From Shewanella sediminis HAW-EB3 (GTDB taxonomy: Bacteria > Pseudomonadota > Gammaproteobacteria > Enterobacterales > Shewanellaceae): a DNA stretch of 64,000 bases. The translations under genes were made by a program, and so were the position numbers. The stretch spans positions 4,588,001 through 4,652,000 of the forward strand of contig NC_009831.1 of NCBI RefSeq assembly GCF_000018025.1. The letters are read 5' to 3'. This document shows positions 1 to 7,761 of the stretch, piece by piece. Position 1 is the stretch's first letter, and every line of letters starts with the position of its first letter. Below the pieces are notes generated by a model, which did no database searches, was not told the origin of the DNA, and worked only from the letters and a program-made list of their open reading frames with translations.

Positions 1-24
1 CAAACTGTCGCCGGAAGCAGGAGT

Positions 25-57
25 GACATCGAGCCCATATCCTTATGGGTCGATGTC
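25..57. repeat. Strong hairpin at the end of the rdh operon
   Basis: An 8-bp arm (GACATCGA, 25-32) and a 6-bp arm (CCCATA, 34-39) pair with 44-57, with one bulged base and a 4-base loop. It lies about 25 bp past the stop of the 84-residue gene on the minus strand. No T-run follows on either strand, so it is a 3'-end RNA structure rather than a clear intrinsic terminator. Confidence 0.5.
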
Positions 58-83
58 GGGGTGATGACTGTTAACGATTAGCC

Positions 84-338
84 TCAGTCTTTTTTCGCGT
101 CTGAAGCGGCTTCTATTCTGTCGATGGCGATAACGATGATCTCCTGACGTTGAATTTCCTGAAACGATTCATAGAAATAACCAAAGATGAGCAGTAGGGT
201 GATCATCCCCAAACCAAAACTCATTTTAGTTTCGAATGTGCTGCCCTTATTCCCACTCTGTTCATGACCCGTATTGTTTGATTGACTCAAAATCGGTGCC
301 TCATATGTTATCTGTAATTGCAGTGCCTGTGCGCCCAT
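84..338 (-). CDS. Small single-span membrane protein, last gene of the rdh operon
   Basis: This 84-residue protein of unknown function has one hydrophobic segment at about residues 42-55 (GMITLLLIFGYFY) and a charged C-terminal tail ending DAKKD. It starts 25 bp after the stop of the NosR-CysJ fusion gene and is the last gene of the series lysR-rdhA-rdhB-fusion. No clear Shine-Dalgarno precedes the ATG, and a hairpin spans the upstream stop codon (355-376), so translation may be coupled to the upstream gene. I do not recognise a family. Position suggests an accessory subunit or anchor for the dehalogenase electron chain. Met39, just before the membrane span, is an alternative start. Confidence 0.55.
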   Translation of the reverse strand: MGAQALQLQITYEAPILSQSNNTGHEQSGNKGSTFETKMSFGLGMITLLLIFGYFYESFQEIQRQEIIVIAIDRIEAASDAKKD

Positions 339-363
339 AGGGGCGTCGGTTGAGAGACGTCCG

Positions 364-3273
364 TTAGTAGACGTCTTTCAACAGGCGTTTTTCATGTTTC
401 AGGCGTTCATAGTATTTCAATGCCTCATCACAGGACATCTCCCCATGGAGTTCGATGACCTGCAAAATCGCCTTCTCTACATCGACAGCCATGTGTGAGA
501 CATCGCCACAGATATAGATATACGCGCCCTGCTCGAGCCAGCCATAAAACTCCGCGCCCTGCTGTTCGATACGATGCTGAACATAGATTTTCTGTTGCTG
601 ATCCCGTGAGAAGGCAAGATCCATACGGGTCAATACGCCTGAGTCCAGATGTTGTTGCCACTCATCCCGGTAGAGGTAATCGAGCTCTTCATTACGGTTA
701 CCGAAGAATAACCAGCTCTTACCTGTATGCTTTTGCGCGGCGCGCTGCTGCATGAATGCCCTGAACGGCGCAACGCCGGTGCCGGGACCAATCATGATCA
801 TGGACGCATCGCCGTGTTCTGGCAGACGGAAGTGTTCATTCTCCTCGACGAAGATATTCACCTCGGCATTCAGTGCCAGTCGCTGACACAGGTAGCCGCT
901 GGCTCCGCCCACATATCGATGACTTTCGACACCTTGACCCGACATATACTCGACCACGGCTATCGTTAAGTGAACCTCTTCACCAACGTCCGACTGACTG
1001 GAGGAGATAGAGTATTTTCTCGGCGTCAATCTGCGCAGAGATGACAGCAACTGCTCCGCCGTAAGTCGGGCCGGATAGAGACGTACCAACTCGAAGATCT
1101 GATGGCGACGTGCATAGTCACGCACCCCATCGAAGTCAGCCACTAAACCAAGTAGCTCGGCTTGTTGACTCAGCGTCGCATACTTTTCGATAAAGGCAGG
1201 GTGACACTGGGTCAGCTCATAATTTTCAATCAAGGCCTGTGAAATTGTTCTGATGTTGCCATCAACTTCAACCTCGACGTCGGCCGGGATAGACAAGTTG
1301 GCCAGCAGCGTTGCGACCTCTGTCTCGTCGTTTTTAAACCAGACGCTCAGCAGATCGCCTGGCTGATATTGGATCCCCGAGCCCTCCAGTGACAGCGCGA
1401 TATGACGAAAATCTTTTTCACAGGCATCGGGTGCGAGTCTGTCATTGCATAACAGACGGGCCGAAAATGGACGCGCCTTGTTGTAGTAAGCCTGCTCCGC
1501 TCCCGTCGATTCGATGGGCATAACGGCATTGGCACAGCTGGCTTCCAGTCGATTTTGCAGCACCTTAATGACAGAAGTTATCCATGTGTCCGCCATGGCA
1601 TCATAGTCGACATCACACTCAGCCCGCTCATGGAGGCGCTGTGCTCCAAGCTCGCTAAGACGCTCATCGAAGTCTATGCCTGTCTTACAGAAGAAGCGAT
1701 AACTGGTGTCACCCAGAGCCAGTATCGAATAGGAGAGATCGGGTAACTGTGGGGCATTGTCCGCAAAGAGGGTGTGATAGAAACCCTCGGCACTCTCGGG
1801 TGGCTCACCCTCACCATAGGTACTGGTCACGATAATCAGGTGACTTTCGCGCTGCAGGTTATCGGTATCGTAGTCGGCCATGGACGCGATGCGCACCGGC
1901 AAGCTATTGGCATCGCAACTCGCTTTTAACTGATAAGCCAGATGCTTCGAGTTACCGGTTTGAGATGCAAACAAGATGGTAAGCGTGTCGGTCGCCTTGG
2001 AGTAACTATCGGCAATAATTTTCGAATCACTCGGCCGTCCGGTAACATTTTTCACTAAGATATTGCCTACGGTGCGAACCGTGGCATGCTGCAGACGCAC
2101 CGCCTCGGATAGATACAGACCCACCGGGCAGAACAGGCGGCACCAGAACTGAGGCACAAAGAAGGAACCCAGCAGGCTAAAGGGTAAGATGTACCATTGA
2201 ATGCCCATCCCCTGAAGTGAAAACATCATGCCGAAGGGTTCGTAGGAACCTAAGGCCGGGTGGCGTGACAGGAAGATCAAGATAAGCGCCAACCAGCTCA
2301 GGCCATAGATGACGCGTCTGGCGTTTCTGGCCATGCCCGGTCGCAGAGCCAGCTTGATACCGCTTACTTTTTGCAGTAGATCCTGGATCACGCTGAAAGG
2401 ACAGAGGTAACCACAATAGAGGTTGCGCCCCAAGAGGAGGATACCGCCCAGCACACCACCGACAATGATCCACCAGATGGGATATTGCCTGAATTCGGGA
2501 ACATAGCCCATGGCGATACCAGCCAGAGTACCCAGACTAATCGAGGCATTCACATAAAACCCAACGAAGGCCAGGCTGGCAAAAGGTAAGATCAACTTAA
2601 ACGGTTTAGCTATCTGTCTCGGCGCATAGACGACCACCAGCACCATCAAAAACAGGGCGACCATCAGGGCTTCATTGAGCCCCGGCGACCACTCAACTTC
2701 ATGCCAGGTTTTCTCGTATCCAAGATGACTTTGAGCCCCTTGGTGCAAGGCCAAACCTATCGCCTTGGTAAAGCCCTTAGACGACACTGTTGCGCCGGAA
2801 ATACCGTCGACATCTTCCTCTAACAGAAAATTATCGGTGACCGATTTATTGATAAACTGCCTGAAAAAATTGTTATTAATCAGCTTTTGCAGGTATGCGG
2901 GGGTCTCTTTATGCGACAAGACCACCACCTCTTTAATTCGGGCGGAGTTCTCACCTTTCTGGGCTCTCACCCCCAGCACGAATGGCCCGCCATAGCCGGT
3001 ACCGGCGGCGATGACCACGGCCTCGCCACCCGAGATGCTGCTTTGGCTATCCTCTCCGGGCACAAAGACCACAGGCAGACTGGTATAGTCTTTGGAAGGA
3101 ACCAGATTAAAATTTGAGAAATGGCTCTTAGCCATCGTCAGGTAGTCGGGCTTCGCCGCGATATGCCCTATGATGAAGGCTAGAATCAATGTGCTCCATG
3201 CAAACAAGAGCCACAGTTTCTCGAGATGGGGGCCTAAGTTCTTTTTCATAGAAGATGCTGGTTGTTTGTTCAT
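364..3273 (-). CDS. NosR/RdhC-like FMN-binding membrane protein fused to a CysJ-type NADPH flavoprotein reductase
   Basis: This 969-residue protein likely carries electrons from NADPH to the exported dehalogenase. Domains in order: a membrane anchor (about 18-40); a periplasmic FMN-binding domain with the flavinylation motif DGISGATVS, Thr162 being the expected covalent FMN site; about five further membrane helices (200-390) with two CxxxCP motifs (C287/C291 and C378/C382), as in the NosR/NapH family; then a flavodoxin domain (about 430-580, FASQTGNS and LALGDTSYRFF); an FAD domain (RKYSISSSQ); and an NADPH domain (GPGTGVAPFRAF, ending KDVY). The C-terminal half is paralogous to the real CysJ in this window (51501-53276). 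NosR and RdhC normally lack this reductase and end in ferredoxin-like clusters. The predicted promoter would start transcription near the annotated ATG and no Shine-Dalgarno is visible, so Met9 (3249) is an alternative start. Domain calls are confident; the electron path is inferred. Confidence 0.85.
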   Translation of the reverse strand: MNKQPASSMKKNLGPHLEKLWLLFAWSTLILAFIIGHIAAKPDYLTMAKSHFSNFNLVPSKDYTSLPVVFVPGEDSQSSISGGEAVVIAAGTGYGGPFVLGVRAQKGENSARIKEVVVLSHKETPAYLQKLINNNFFRQFINKSVTDNFLLEEDVDGISGATVSSKGFTKAIGLALHQGAQSHLGYEKTWHEVEWSPGLNEALMVALFLMVLVVVYAPRQIAKPFKLILPFASLAFVGFYVNASISLGTLAGIAMGYVPEFRQYPIWWIIVGGVLGGILLLGRNLYCGYLCPFSVIQDLLQKVSGIKLALRPGMARNARRVIYGLSWLALILIFLSRHPALGSYEPFGMMFSLQGMGIQWYILPFSLLGSFFVPQFWCRLFCPVGLYLSEAVRLQHATVRTVGNILVKNVTGRPSDSKIIADSYSKATDTLTILFASQTGNSKHLAYQLKASCDANSLPVRIASMADYDTDNLQRESHLIIVTSTYGEGEPPESAEGFYHTLFADNAPQLPDLSYSILALGDTSYRFFCKTGIDFDERLSELGAQRLHERAECDVDYDAMADTWITSVIKVLQNRLEASCANAVMPIESTGAEQAYYNKARPFSARLLCNDRLAPDACEKDFRHIALSLEGSGIQYQPGDLLSVWFKNDETEVATLLANLSIPADVEVEVDGNIRTISQALIENYELTQCHPAFIEKYATLSQQAELLGLVADFDGVRDYARRHQIFELVRLYPARLTAEQLLSSLRRLTPRKYSISSSQSDVGEEVHLTIAVVEYMSGQGVESHRYVGGASGYLCQRLALNAEVNIFVEENEHFRLPEHGDASMIMIGPGTGVAPFRAFMQQRAAQKHTGKSWLFFGNRNEELDYLYRDEWQQHLDSGVLTRMDLAFSRDQQQKIYVQHRIEQQGAEFYGWLEQGAYIYICGDVSHMAVDVEKAILQVIELHGEMSCDEALKYYERLKHEKRLLKDVY

Positions 3274-3377
3274 CGGTGAAGGGTAATTAAGATAGCCTTA
3301 ATCGTCTGTAAGCCAGTTCACACTTGCATTTTATCGGATGACATTGCTATGACTTACTGCAGTGAATTTTTCTTTTT
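3272..3377. repeat. Upstream-region direct repeat, copy A
   Basis: By eye this stretch matches 6302-6407 at roughly 85% identity over about 100 bp without gaps. It sits directly upstream of the NosR-CysJ fusion gene and reaches its ATG. The two copies are in the same orientation and bracket lysR-rdhA-rdhB. Each contains a CRP-like site and an AT-rich -10-like stretch (taattaa). Confidence 0.8.
3307..3322 (-). promoter_or_regulatory. CRP-like operator upstream of the fusion gene
   Basis: TGTAAGCCAGTTCACA differs from the CRP consensus TGTGA-N6-TCACA at one core position. The site is conserved in repeat copy B although the six spacer bases differ, which suggests selection. A -10-like TTAATT lies about 20 bp downstream on the minus strand (3285-3290), the spacing of a class II CRP promoter. 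In Shewanella, CRP controls many anaerobic respiration genes (established knowledge); use here is inferred. Confidence 0.5.
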
Positions 3378-3481
3378 TTAGCCCGTTATTGCTCAGTTAA
3401 CTTAAGTCATCTGAAAAATGGCGGTCGGAAACGTCAGGAGGTGTGATGTCATCGAATACACCACGCCTCCGACATTGCCTG

Positions 3482-3766
3482 CTAGTTTAGTGAGTGCTTC
3501 TTCGGCCTAATAAATGCGCGCCAGGTGCCACTGAATATCATCAGACCACCGAGTCCGAATAGCAGCAGCCCCATTGCACCGGATCTGGCCTCGCCTTCGG
3601 CGAATGAGGCCCATGACCAACCGAAGCACACTAATAAGGTACAGGCTGAGATGAGCAGACCAAGGCTTGCCTTCCAGTCGAGTCGATAGTGACGCCCCAG
3701 CCATAAGTAACCGTTCCAGGCAAAAATAGTCAGTACTCCCATCAGATACCATTGCAATCCCATCAT
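3482..3766 (-). CDS. rdhB: Reductive dehalogenase membrane anchor RdhB
   Basis: The 94-residue protein has three hydrophobic helices (about residues 5-20, 31-50 and 65-82). Between the second and third lies EGE (FAEGEARSG), matching the conserved ExE motif of RdhB anchors, which is thought to face and bind RdhA outside the membrane. It starts 2 bp after the rdhA stop, the usual rdhAB arrangement. The length is typical of the family. An imperfect GC-rich inverted repeat (GGAGGTGTG paired with CACGCCTCC) follows in the gap to the next gene at about 3438-3471. Confidence 0.85.
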   Translation of the reverse strand: MMGLQWYLMGVLTIFAWNGYLWLGRHYRLDWKASLGLLISACTLLVCFGWSWASFAEGEARSGAMGLLLFGLGGLMIFSGTWRAFIRPKKHSLN

Positions 3767-3768
3767 GA

Positions 3769-5175
3769 CTAATCCTCCTTATTCCAAAACAGTTTGGTAG
3801 CCTTAGCCACATCCATATCGCCGTAACCGAACAGGGTGTCCATATCCTTCATAAAGGTGTGGACCGGACCTTTGGTGAAGGTGTTGGAGGCATCGATCAG
3901 GCGGTGGTGCCAGAAATCCGGCTTGTTCCACGGGCATGCCTTGATGCAATTGGTACAGGCGACGGTATTATCAGCCCAGAACTTGAAACACTTCTTGGCA
4001 TCGTTGTAGAACTTCTTGACCCCGATCTGCCCGGCCCAAGCCAGATCCGGGTTGTCAGCACCCTCGTAGGTGGGTTTGAAGCCAGGCTTGTCATCGAATG
4101 TGATGGCCTTGGAGGGGCAACGATCGGCACACAATTTACAATGTTCGCAGAACTCCATGATGCCGAAGTTGCGTGGCTTGTCATATTCGACAAAATCGAA
4201 ATCGGTGATCACCGCCGAGATACGGACTCGCGGCCCTAATCCCGGGGCCACCAAGGCACCATTTCGTGCGCCTTCGCCAAGCCCGGCCATGATACCGTAA
4301 GCCACTTTGTTGATAGAATCATTGTGCGAAGCTATCGCCTTATAGCCCAGGCGTCGAATAAAGTCGGCCAGTGAGCCCGCCTTTACCGCCATGTCGGTGT
4401 AGCCCTTATTGACGGCCCCCACGGAGGCGGGAGACGGGGAGGTTCTTATCGCGTCGTAATCCATCTCGTGCAGCATGACGATGACAGTCTTGGGCTTGAA
4501 GGGGTACTCATCCCAAGAGACCTCCTTAGACTCGAAGATGTTGTACATGGGTTCATAGTTCCAGCGTGGATCGTTATAAGTGATCCCAACCCGGGTCGCG
4601 CCAAACAGCTTAGCGGCGCGTTTGATTTTGGTGGCCGCCTCTTTTTTGGATGCAAACTGCCACTTCACCGGCGCAAGGTTCTTCTGGGGCCAGCCACAGA
4701 TCCCCGGCGCATCCGGCATGCCGAATTTAGCCATCTTACCCAGGTATTCCAGCGGGTGTGAGGCCGCACAGAAGAGTGCCCAGTCTATCTGCTGGTAACC
4801 GGGACGTGCGTTATCCCACTGCTCCGGGCTGCGGGTATAGTCTGACGCGGCAAACATACCATCCTGAAAGGACCAGTCCTCTTCGCCGATCAACTCGGAA
4901 AATGCCTTATCCCGATTAGGAAATTCGGCCCGGTTCCTCTCGGAGCCGCCTTGTGAAAAGATCCAGTTACGCTGATTAAATGGCTTGAGCACCTTATCAT
5001 CAATTGGCATAGGGAAACCGCCCTCAAAGGGAACGCCCTCAACGCGATGGCTGATGAAAGTGCCTGCACCGCCCACTGCGGCGATGCCTGCCGCCACCGC
5101 ACTGAGTCTGAACATCTTACGCCGGGACGGATCCGCCGGCGCATCGGTGGAATTGTTATCCTTCTCTGTAGTCAT
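3769..5175 (-). CDS. rdhA: Reductive dehalogenase RdhA, corrinoid iron-sulfur enzyme (PceA-like)
   Basis: The 468-residue protein is the catalytic subunit that replaces a halogen of an organohalide with hydrogen. It has a twin-arginine export signal (RRKMFRLS, Arg18-Arg19, followed by a hydrophobic stretch), so it acts on the outer face of the inner membrane. Two 4Fe-4S motifs lie near the C-terminus: C343, C346, C349, C353P and C396, C407, C410, C414P. No classical cobalamin DxHxxG motif is visible, as is normal for the family. The length is typical. AAGG about 8 bases upstream supports the start. The gene follows lysR by 86 bp and precedes rdhB by 2 bp. The substrate cannot be read from sequence; tetrachloroethene is possible if this is the S. 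sediminis PceA locus. Confidence 0.92.
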   Translation of the reverse strand: MTTEKDNNSTDAPADPSRRKMFRLSAVAAGIAAVGGAGTFISHRVEGVPFEGGFPMPIDDKVLKPFNQRNWIFSQGGSERNRAEFPNRDKAFSELIGEEDWSFQDGMFAASDYTRSPEQWDNARPGYQQIDWALFCAASHPLEYLGKMAKFGMPDAPGICGWPQKNLAPVKWQFASKKEAATKIKRAAKLFGATRVGITYNDPRWNYEPMYNIFESKEVSWDEYPFKPKTVIVMLHEMDYDAIRTSPSPASVGAVNKGYTDMAVKAGSLADFIRRLGYKAIASHNDSINKVAYGIMAGLGEGARNGALVAPGLGPRVRISAVITDFDFVEYDKPRNFGIMEFCEHCKLCADRCPSKAITFDDKPGFKPTYEGADNPDLAWAGQIGVKKFYNDAKKCFKFWADNTVACTNCIKACPWNKPDFWHHRLIDASNTFTKGPVHTFMKDMDTLFGYGDMDVAKATKLFWNKED

Positions 5176-5261
5176 AGGGTTACCTTAATTAACAACATGT
5201 TTATGCCGTCAGATCATACCCTTGCTATTTGTATGGTTTTAGTAGCATCAGTCGAAACCGT

Positions 5262-6233
5262 TTATACGCTTGCTGCATGACCACTGCGCAGAAAGCAGGT
5301 CAGTTCCTCCATAAATACTTTAACTTTGGGGGAGAGGAGTCGCCTGGACGGGTAGATAGCGTTAAGGATTAAGCTTGTCGCATAGGCACCGTCAAACAGC
5401 TTTATCATCTGCCGCTGCGGATCGGCTTTATCGATGAGAGGTGTGGGGCACCAGATCACCCCAATTCCCTGCAGAGCCCAGTCTAACGCCGGGGTGAATG
5501 TCTCAAATGTCGTCAGCGCATTGATGATAACCGAGTTGGTCTGGCCGTTTTCGGTCCAGAGCCAGCCCTTGTCTTGTAAGAATGGGTTTCGGACATACAG
5601 GCAGTCATGTTGGCTGAATTGACGAGGATGCTCCAGTGTCGGCGCCCTTGCCAGATAATTTGGATTGGCAAAAAAATCAAGCTTGTACGCTTGCAGCGGC
5701 CGGGCTGTCATCTTACGATCGGCGGGAAGAAAGAAATGCAGCATCAGATCCATTTCATCGCACTCAAAGCTCTCGGCCTGAAGCCGCACCGGGGAGACAT
5801 TATAAAAGTTGAGCTGGATTTTCGGGTATTTTTGCAAAAATTCCGCAAAAAAACGGCTGTCGATAGTTTGCAGTAACCAGAGTGGCAGTCCTACGGTTAA
5901 CAGGCCCGCCGGCTCCTCTCTGGTCTGCCGCACGAAACTCAGGGTACTGTCGAAATTGGCCATAAGTTGCAGACTGTGCTGCAAAAACTGCGTCCCCAGT
6001 TCAGTCAGAGTCACAGTGTGGGTAGTACGTTCGAACAGCCGCAGACTCAGGCTCTCCTCCAGGCGACGGATGCGACGGCTGGCGGTAGGCTGGCTGATGC
6101 CAGATTGCTTGGCTGCGGCACTGAAACTGCCCAGTTTAGCGACCAAGTTAAACAGCTTGATCTCATCTAACCTGAGTTGGCTGGCCAACTCTTCAGGTGT
6201 GCTTTGTTGTTGAGGGGGGCGTCTTCGTTGCAT
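5262..6233 (-). CDS. LysR-family regulator upstream of rdhA
   Basis: The 323-residue protein has an N-terminal winged helix-turn-helix (about 25-85, FSAAAKQSGISQPTASRRI) and a LysR-type effector domain. It is in the same orientation as rdhA and 86 bp upstream, so it may be cotranscribed with it and is the obvious candidate regulator. The N-terminus carries an unusual Gln/Arg/Pro-rich extension (MQRRRPPQQQ). Its own promoter region contains repeat copy B with a CRP-like site. Many rdh loci of obligate dehalorespirers use MarR or CRP/FNR-like regulators, so a LysR regulator is a difference. The ligand is unknown. Confidence 0.85.
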   Translation of the reverse strand: MQRRRPPQQQSTPEELASQLRLDEIKLFNLVAKLGSFSAAAKQSGISQPTASRRIRRLEESLSLRLFERTTHTVTLTELGTQFLQHSLQLMANFDSTLSFVRQTREEPAGLLTVGLPLWLLQTIDSRFFAEFLQKYPKIQLNFYNVSPVRLQAESFECDEMDLMLHFFLPADRKMTARPLQAYKLDFFANPNYLARAPTLEHPRQFSQHDCLYVRNPFLQDKGWLWTENGQTNSVIINALTTFETFTPALDWALQGIGVIWCPTPLIDKADPQRQMIKLFDGAYATSLILNAIYPSRRLLSPKVKVFMEELTCFLRSGHAASV

Positions 6234-6301
6234 AATTTTAATAACTCCTGTGTACCCGCAACCTTCAGGCCTGATACCGAGTCGAGATTGTCTTTTTGTT
6301 T

Positions 6302-6407
6302 ATCAGCGAAGGGTAATTAAGATAATTTGAGTCGTCTGTAAGACCGTTCACACTTGTATTTTATCGGACAGCATTGCTATGACTTACTGCAGTGACTTTT
6401 ACTTTTT
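6302..6407. repeat. Upstream-region direct repeat, copy B
   Basis: This is the partner of 3272-3377, placed about 70 bp upstream of lysR. Similarity includes the CRP-like site and the -10 region and extends over the position equivalent to the fusion gene start codon, which is CTG here rather than ATG. The rest of the 6234-6647 gap holds an inverted repeat (ATATGGG at 6408 with CCCATAT at 6428) and the pirin promoter region. Confidence 0.8.
6337..6352 (-). promoter_or_regulatory. CRP-like operator upstream of lysR
   Basis: TGTAAGACCGTTCACA is the same TGTAA-N6-TCACA pattern as at 3307-3322. A -10-like TTAATT at about 6314-6319 would put the transcription start near 6304, giving a leader of about 70 bases before the lysR ATG. 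Confidence 0.5.
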
Positions 6408-6647
6408 ATATGGGGAGTTCGACATTTCCCATATGGGTCGGGAACAGTCTTTGAAACGTCAGGCTGGCGTGGCGGAACCACATCAGATACATGCCGAATA
6501 CCTCACGCCATTTACTTCTATTTAATCGAATGATATTCGCACATTTACGCAATTTTTGTTCGATACTTTAATTGTTAAGCTGTGACTCATTAGCTCGCCC
6601 GCTAGCCTTTTTTTGAAGTTACGTGCAGCCACATTGAGGAGTATTTA

Positions 6648-7529
6648 ATGAGAGTCATCAATCAATTTTCCGCCAGACCCGCGATGGATGGCGATGGGGT
6701 GAATATTCGCCGGGTGGCGGATTTTAACAATACCAGGTTCGACCCATTCCTGATGCTGGATGAGATAAAATCTGATGATAAGCAAGATTTTATCGGTGGC
6801 TTCCCGCCACACCCTCATCGCGGTATTGAAACCTTTACCTATATAAAAAAGGGTGGCTTTGAGCACAGAGATCAGTTGGGTAATGTTAAAGCGATTCGGG
6901 CCAAAGATGTACAGTGGATGAGCACCGGAAGCGGGGTTATCCATTCTGAAATGCCTTTAGCCGATGCCGATGAGGGGCTGCACGGTTTTCAAATCTGGGT
7001 GAATATGCCCGCAAATCAGAAGATGCGTCCGGCAAGGTATGAGGACAGCAGTGAAACCGCGAACCCAGAGTCGACTAATGACAAAGGTGCGCTATTGCGG
7101 GCGCTGGCCGGTAACTGGGCCTTTACAGGGCAAAGCAGCATCAGCGCGCCGATACAGGATCTGGCAGGTGAGGCCGCGATTGCGGATCTGATGCTAAGCC
7201 CCGAAGCAATGGCTGAACTGCAGCTGGACAGGCATGAGTTTGTCGGCCTCTATCTCTACGAGGGAACGCTTATCGGCAACAATGATGCCCAGAGCTCCGA
7301 TAACACCCTCCCTAATGATTATTCTGCAGGTACATATTTGATTCTGGATAGTCAGGATCTACTCAAACTTCAGGCCGGACCGGATGGCGCGGGGCTGTTA
7401 CTCTTTGCCGGACAACCAATCAAAGAGAAGATTGTCCATATGGGGCCCTTTGTGATGAATACTCAGGCCGAGATAGAGCAGACTATCAAGGACTACCAAG
7501 AGGGTCGTTTCGGCGAGATCCCGCTTTAA
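6648..7529 (+). CDS. Pirin-family cupin protein
   Basis: The 293-residue protein carries the pirin N-terminal cupin with metal-binding residues in PPHPHRGIETFTY and HRDQLGN, followed by STGSGVIHSEMP. Some family members are quercetin 2,3-dioxygenases and others are redox-sensing regulators; sequence does not separate these. GAGGAG sits about 7 bases before the ATG and fixes the start. The gene is monocistronic and divergent from lysR. Confidence 0.88.
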   Translation: MRVINQFSARPAMDGDGVNIRRVADFNNTRFDPFLMLDEIKSDDKQDFIGGFPPHPHRGIETFTYIKKGGFEHRDQLGNVKAIRAKDVQWMSTGSGVIHSEMPLADADEGLHGFQIWVNMPANQKMRPARYEDSSETANPESTNDKGALLRALAGNWAFTGQSSISAPIQDLAGEAAIADLMLSPEAMAELQLDRHEFVGLYLYEGTLIGNNDAQSSDNTLPNDYSAGTYLILDSQDLLKLQAGPDGAGLLLFAGQPIKEKIVHMGPFVMNTQAEIEQTIKDYQEGRFGEIPL

Positions 7530-7560
7530 CGCTCAGCATCTTCAGGTCAATGGCTATCGG

Positions 7561-7731
7561 TTAGCGATTATCCGGCAATGACTCATAAAGCCAGAGCGCT
7601 CTGTTATCCAGCAGCTCTCGGCTCTTAGGCGACAGGCTGGGATTACCTATCTCAAACACTTTACGGTTTTTGAGGTTGGCCTGCTGTAACACCTTTGCCG
7701 TAGTTGGGTGGCAGACATTAACGTCCTTATC
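7561..7731 (-). pseudogene. Possible C-terminal gene remnant
   Basis: A 56-codon open frame begins after an in-frame stop and has no start codon. Its protein-like composition (NVCHPTTAKVLQQANLKN then VFEIGNPSLSPKSRELLD) and its stop at 7561 suggest the surviving 3' end of a lost gene. I cannot name the parent family. A chance open frame is possible. Confidence 0.25.
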
Positions 7732-7761
7732 TTAGTCTGAGAATACCCTGAGCATCATAAC

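Noticed and set aside
428..661. Frames antisense or out of frame to large genes
   Set aside because: They lie inside well-supported genes and show no independent start signals or protein families.
3274..6647. Cobalamin riboswitch near the dehalogenase genes
   Set aside because: I looked for a B12-box-like conserved core in the untranslated stretches and saw none.
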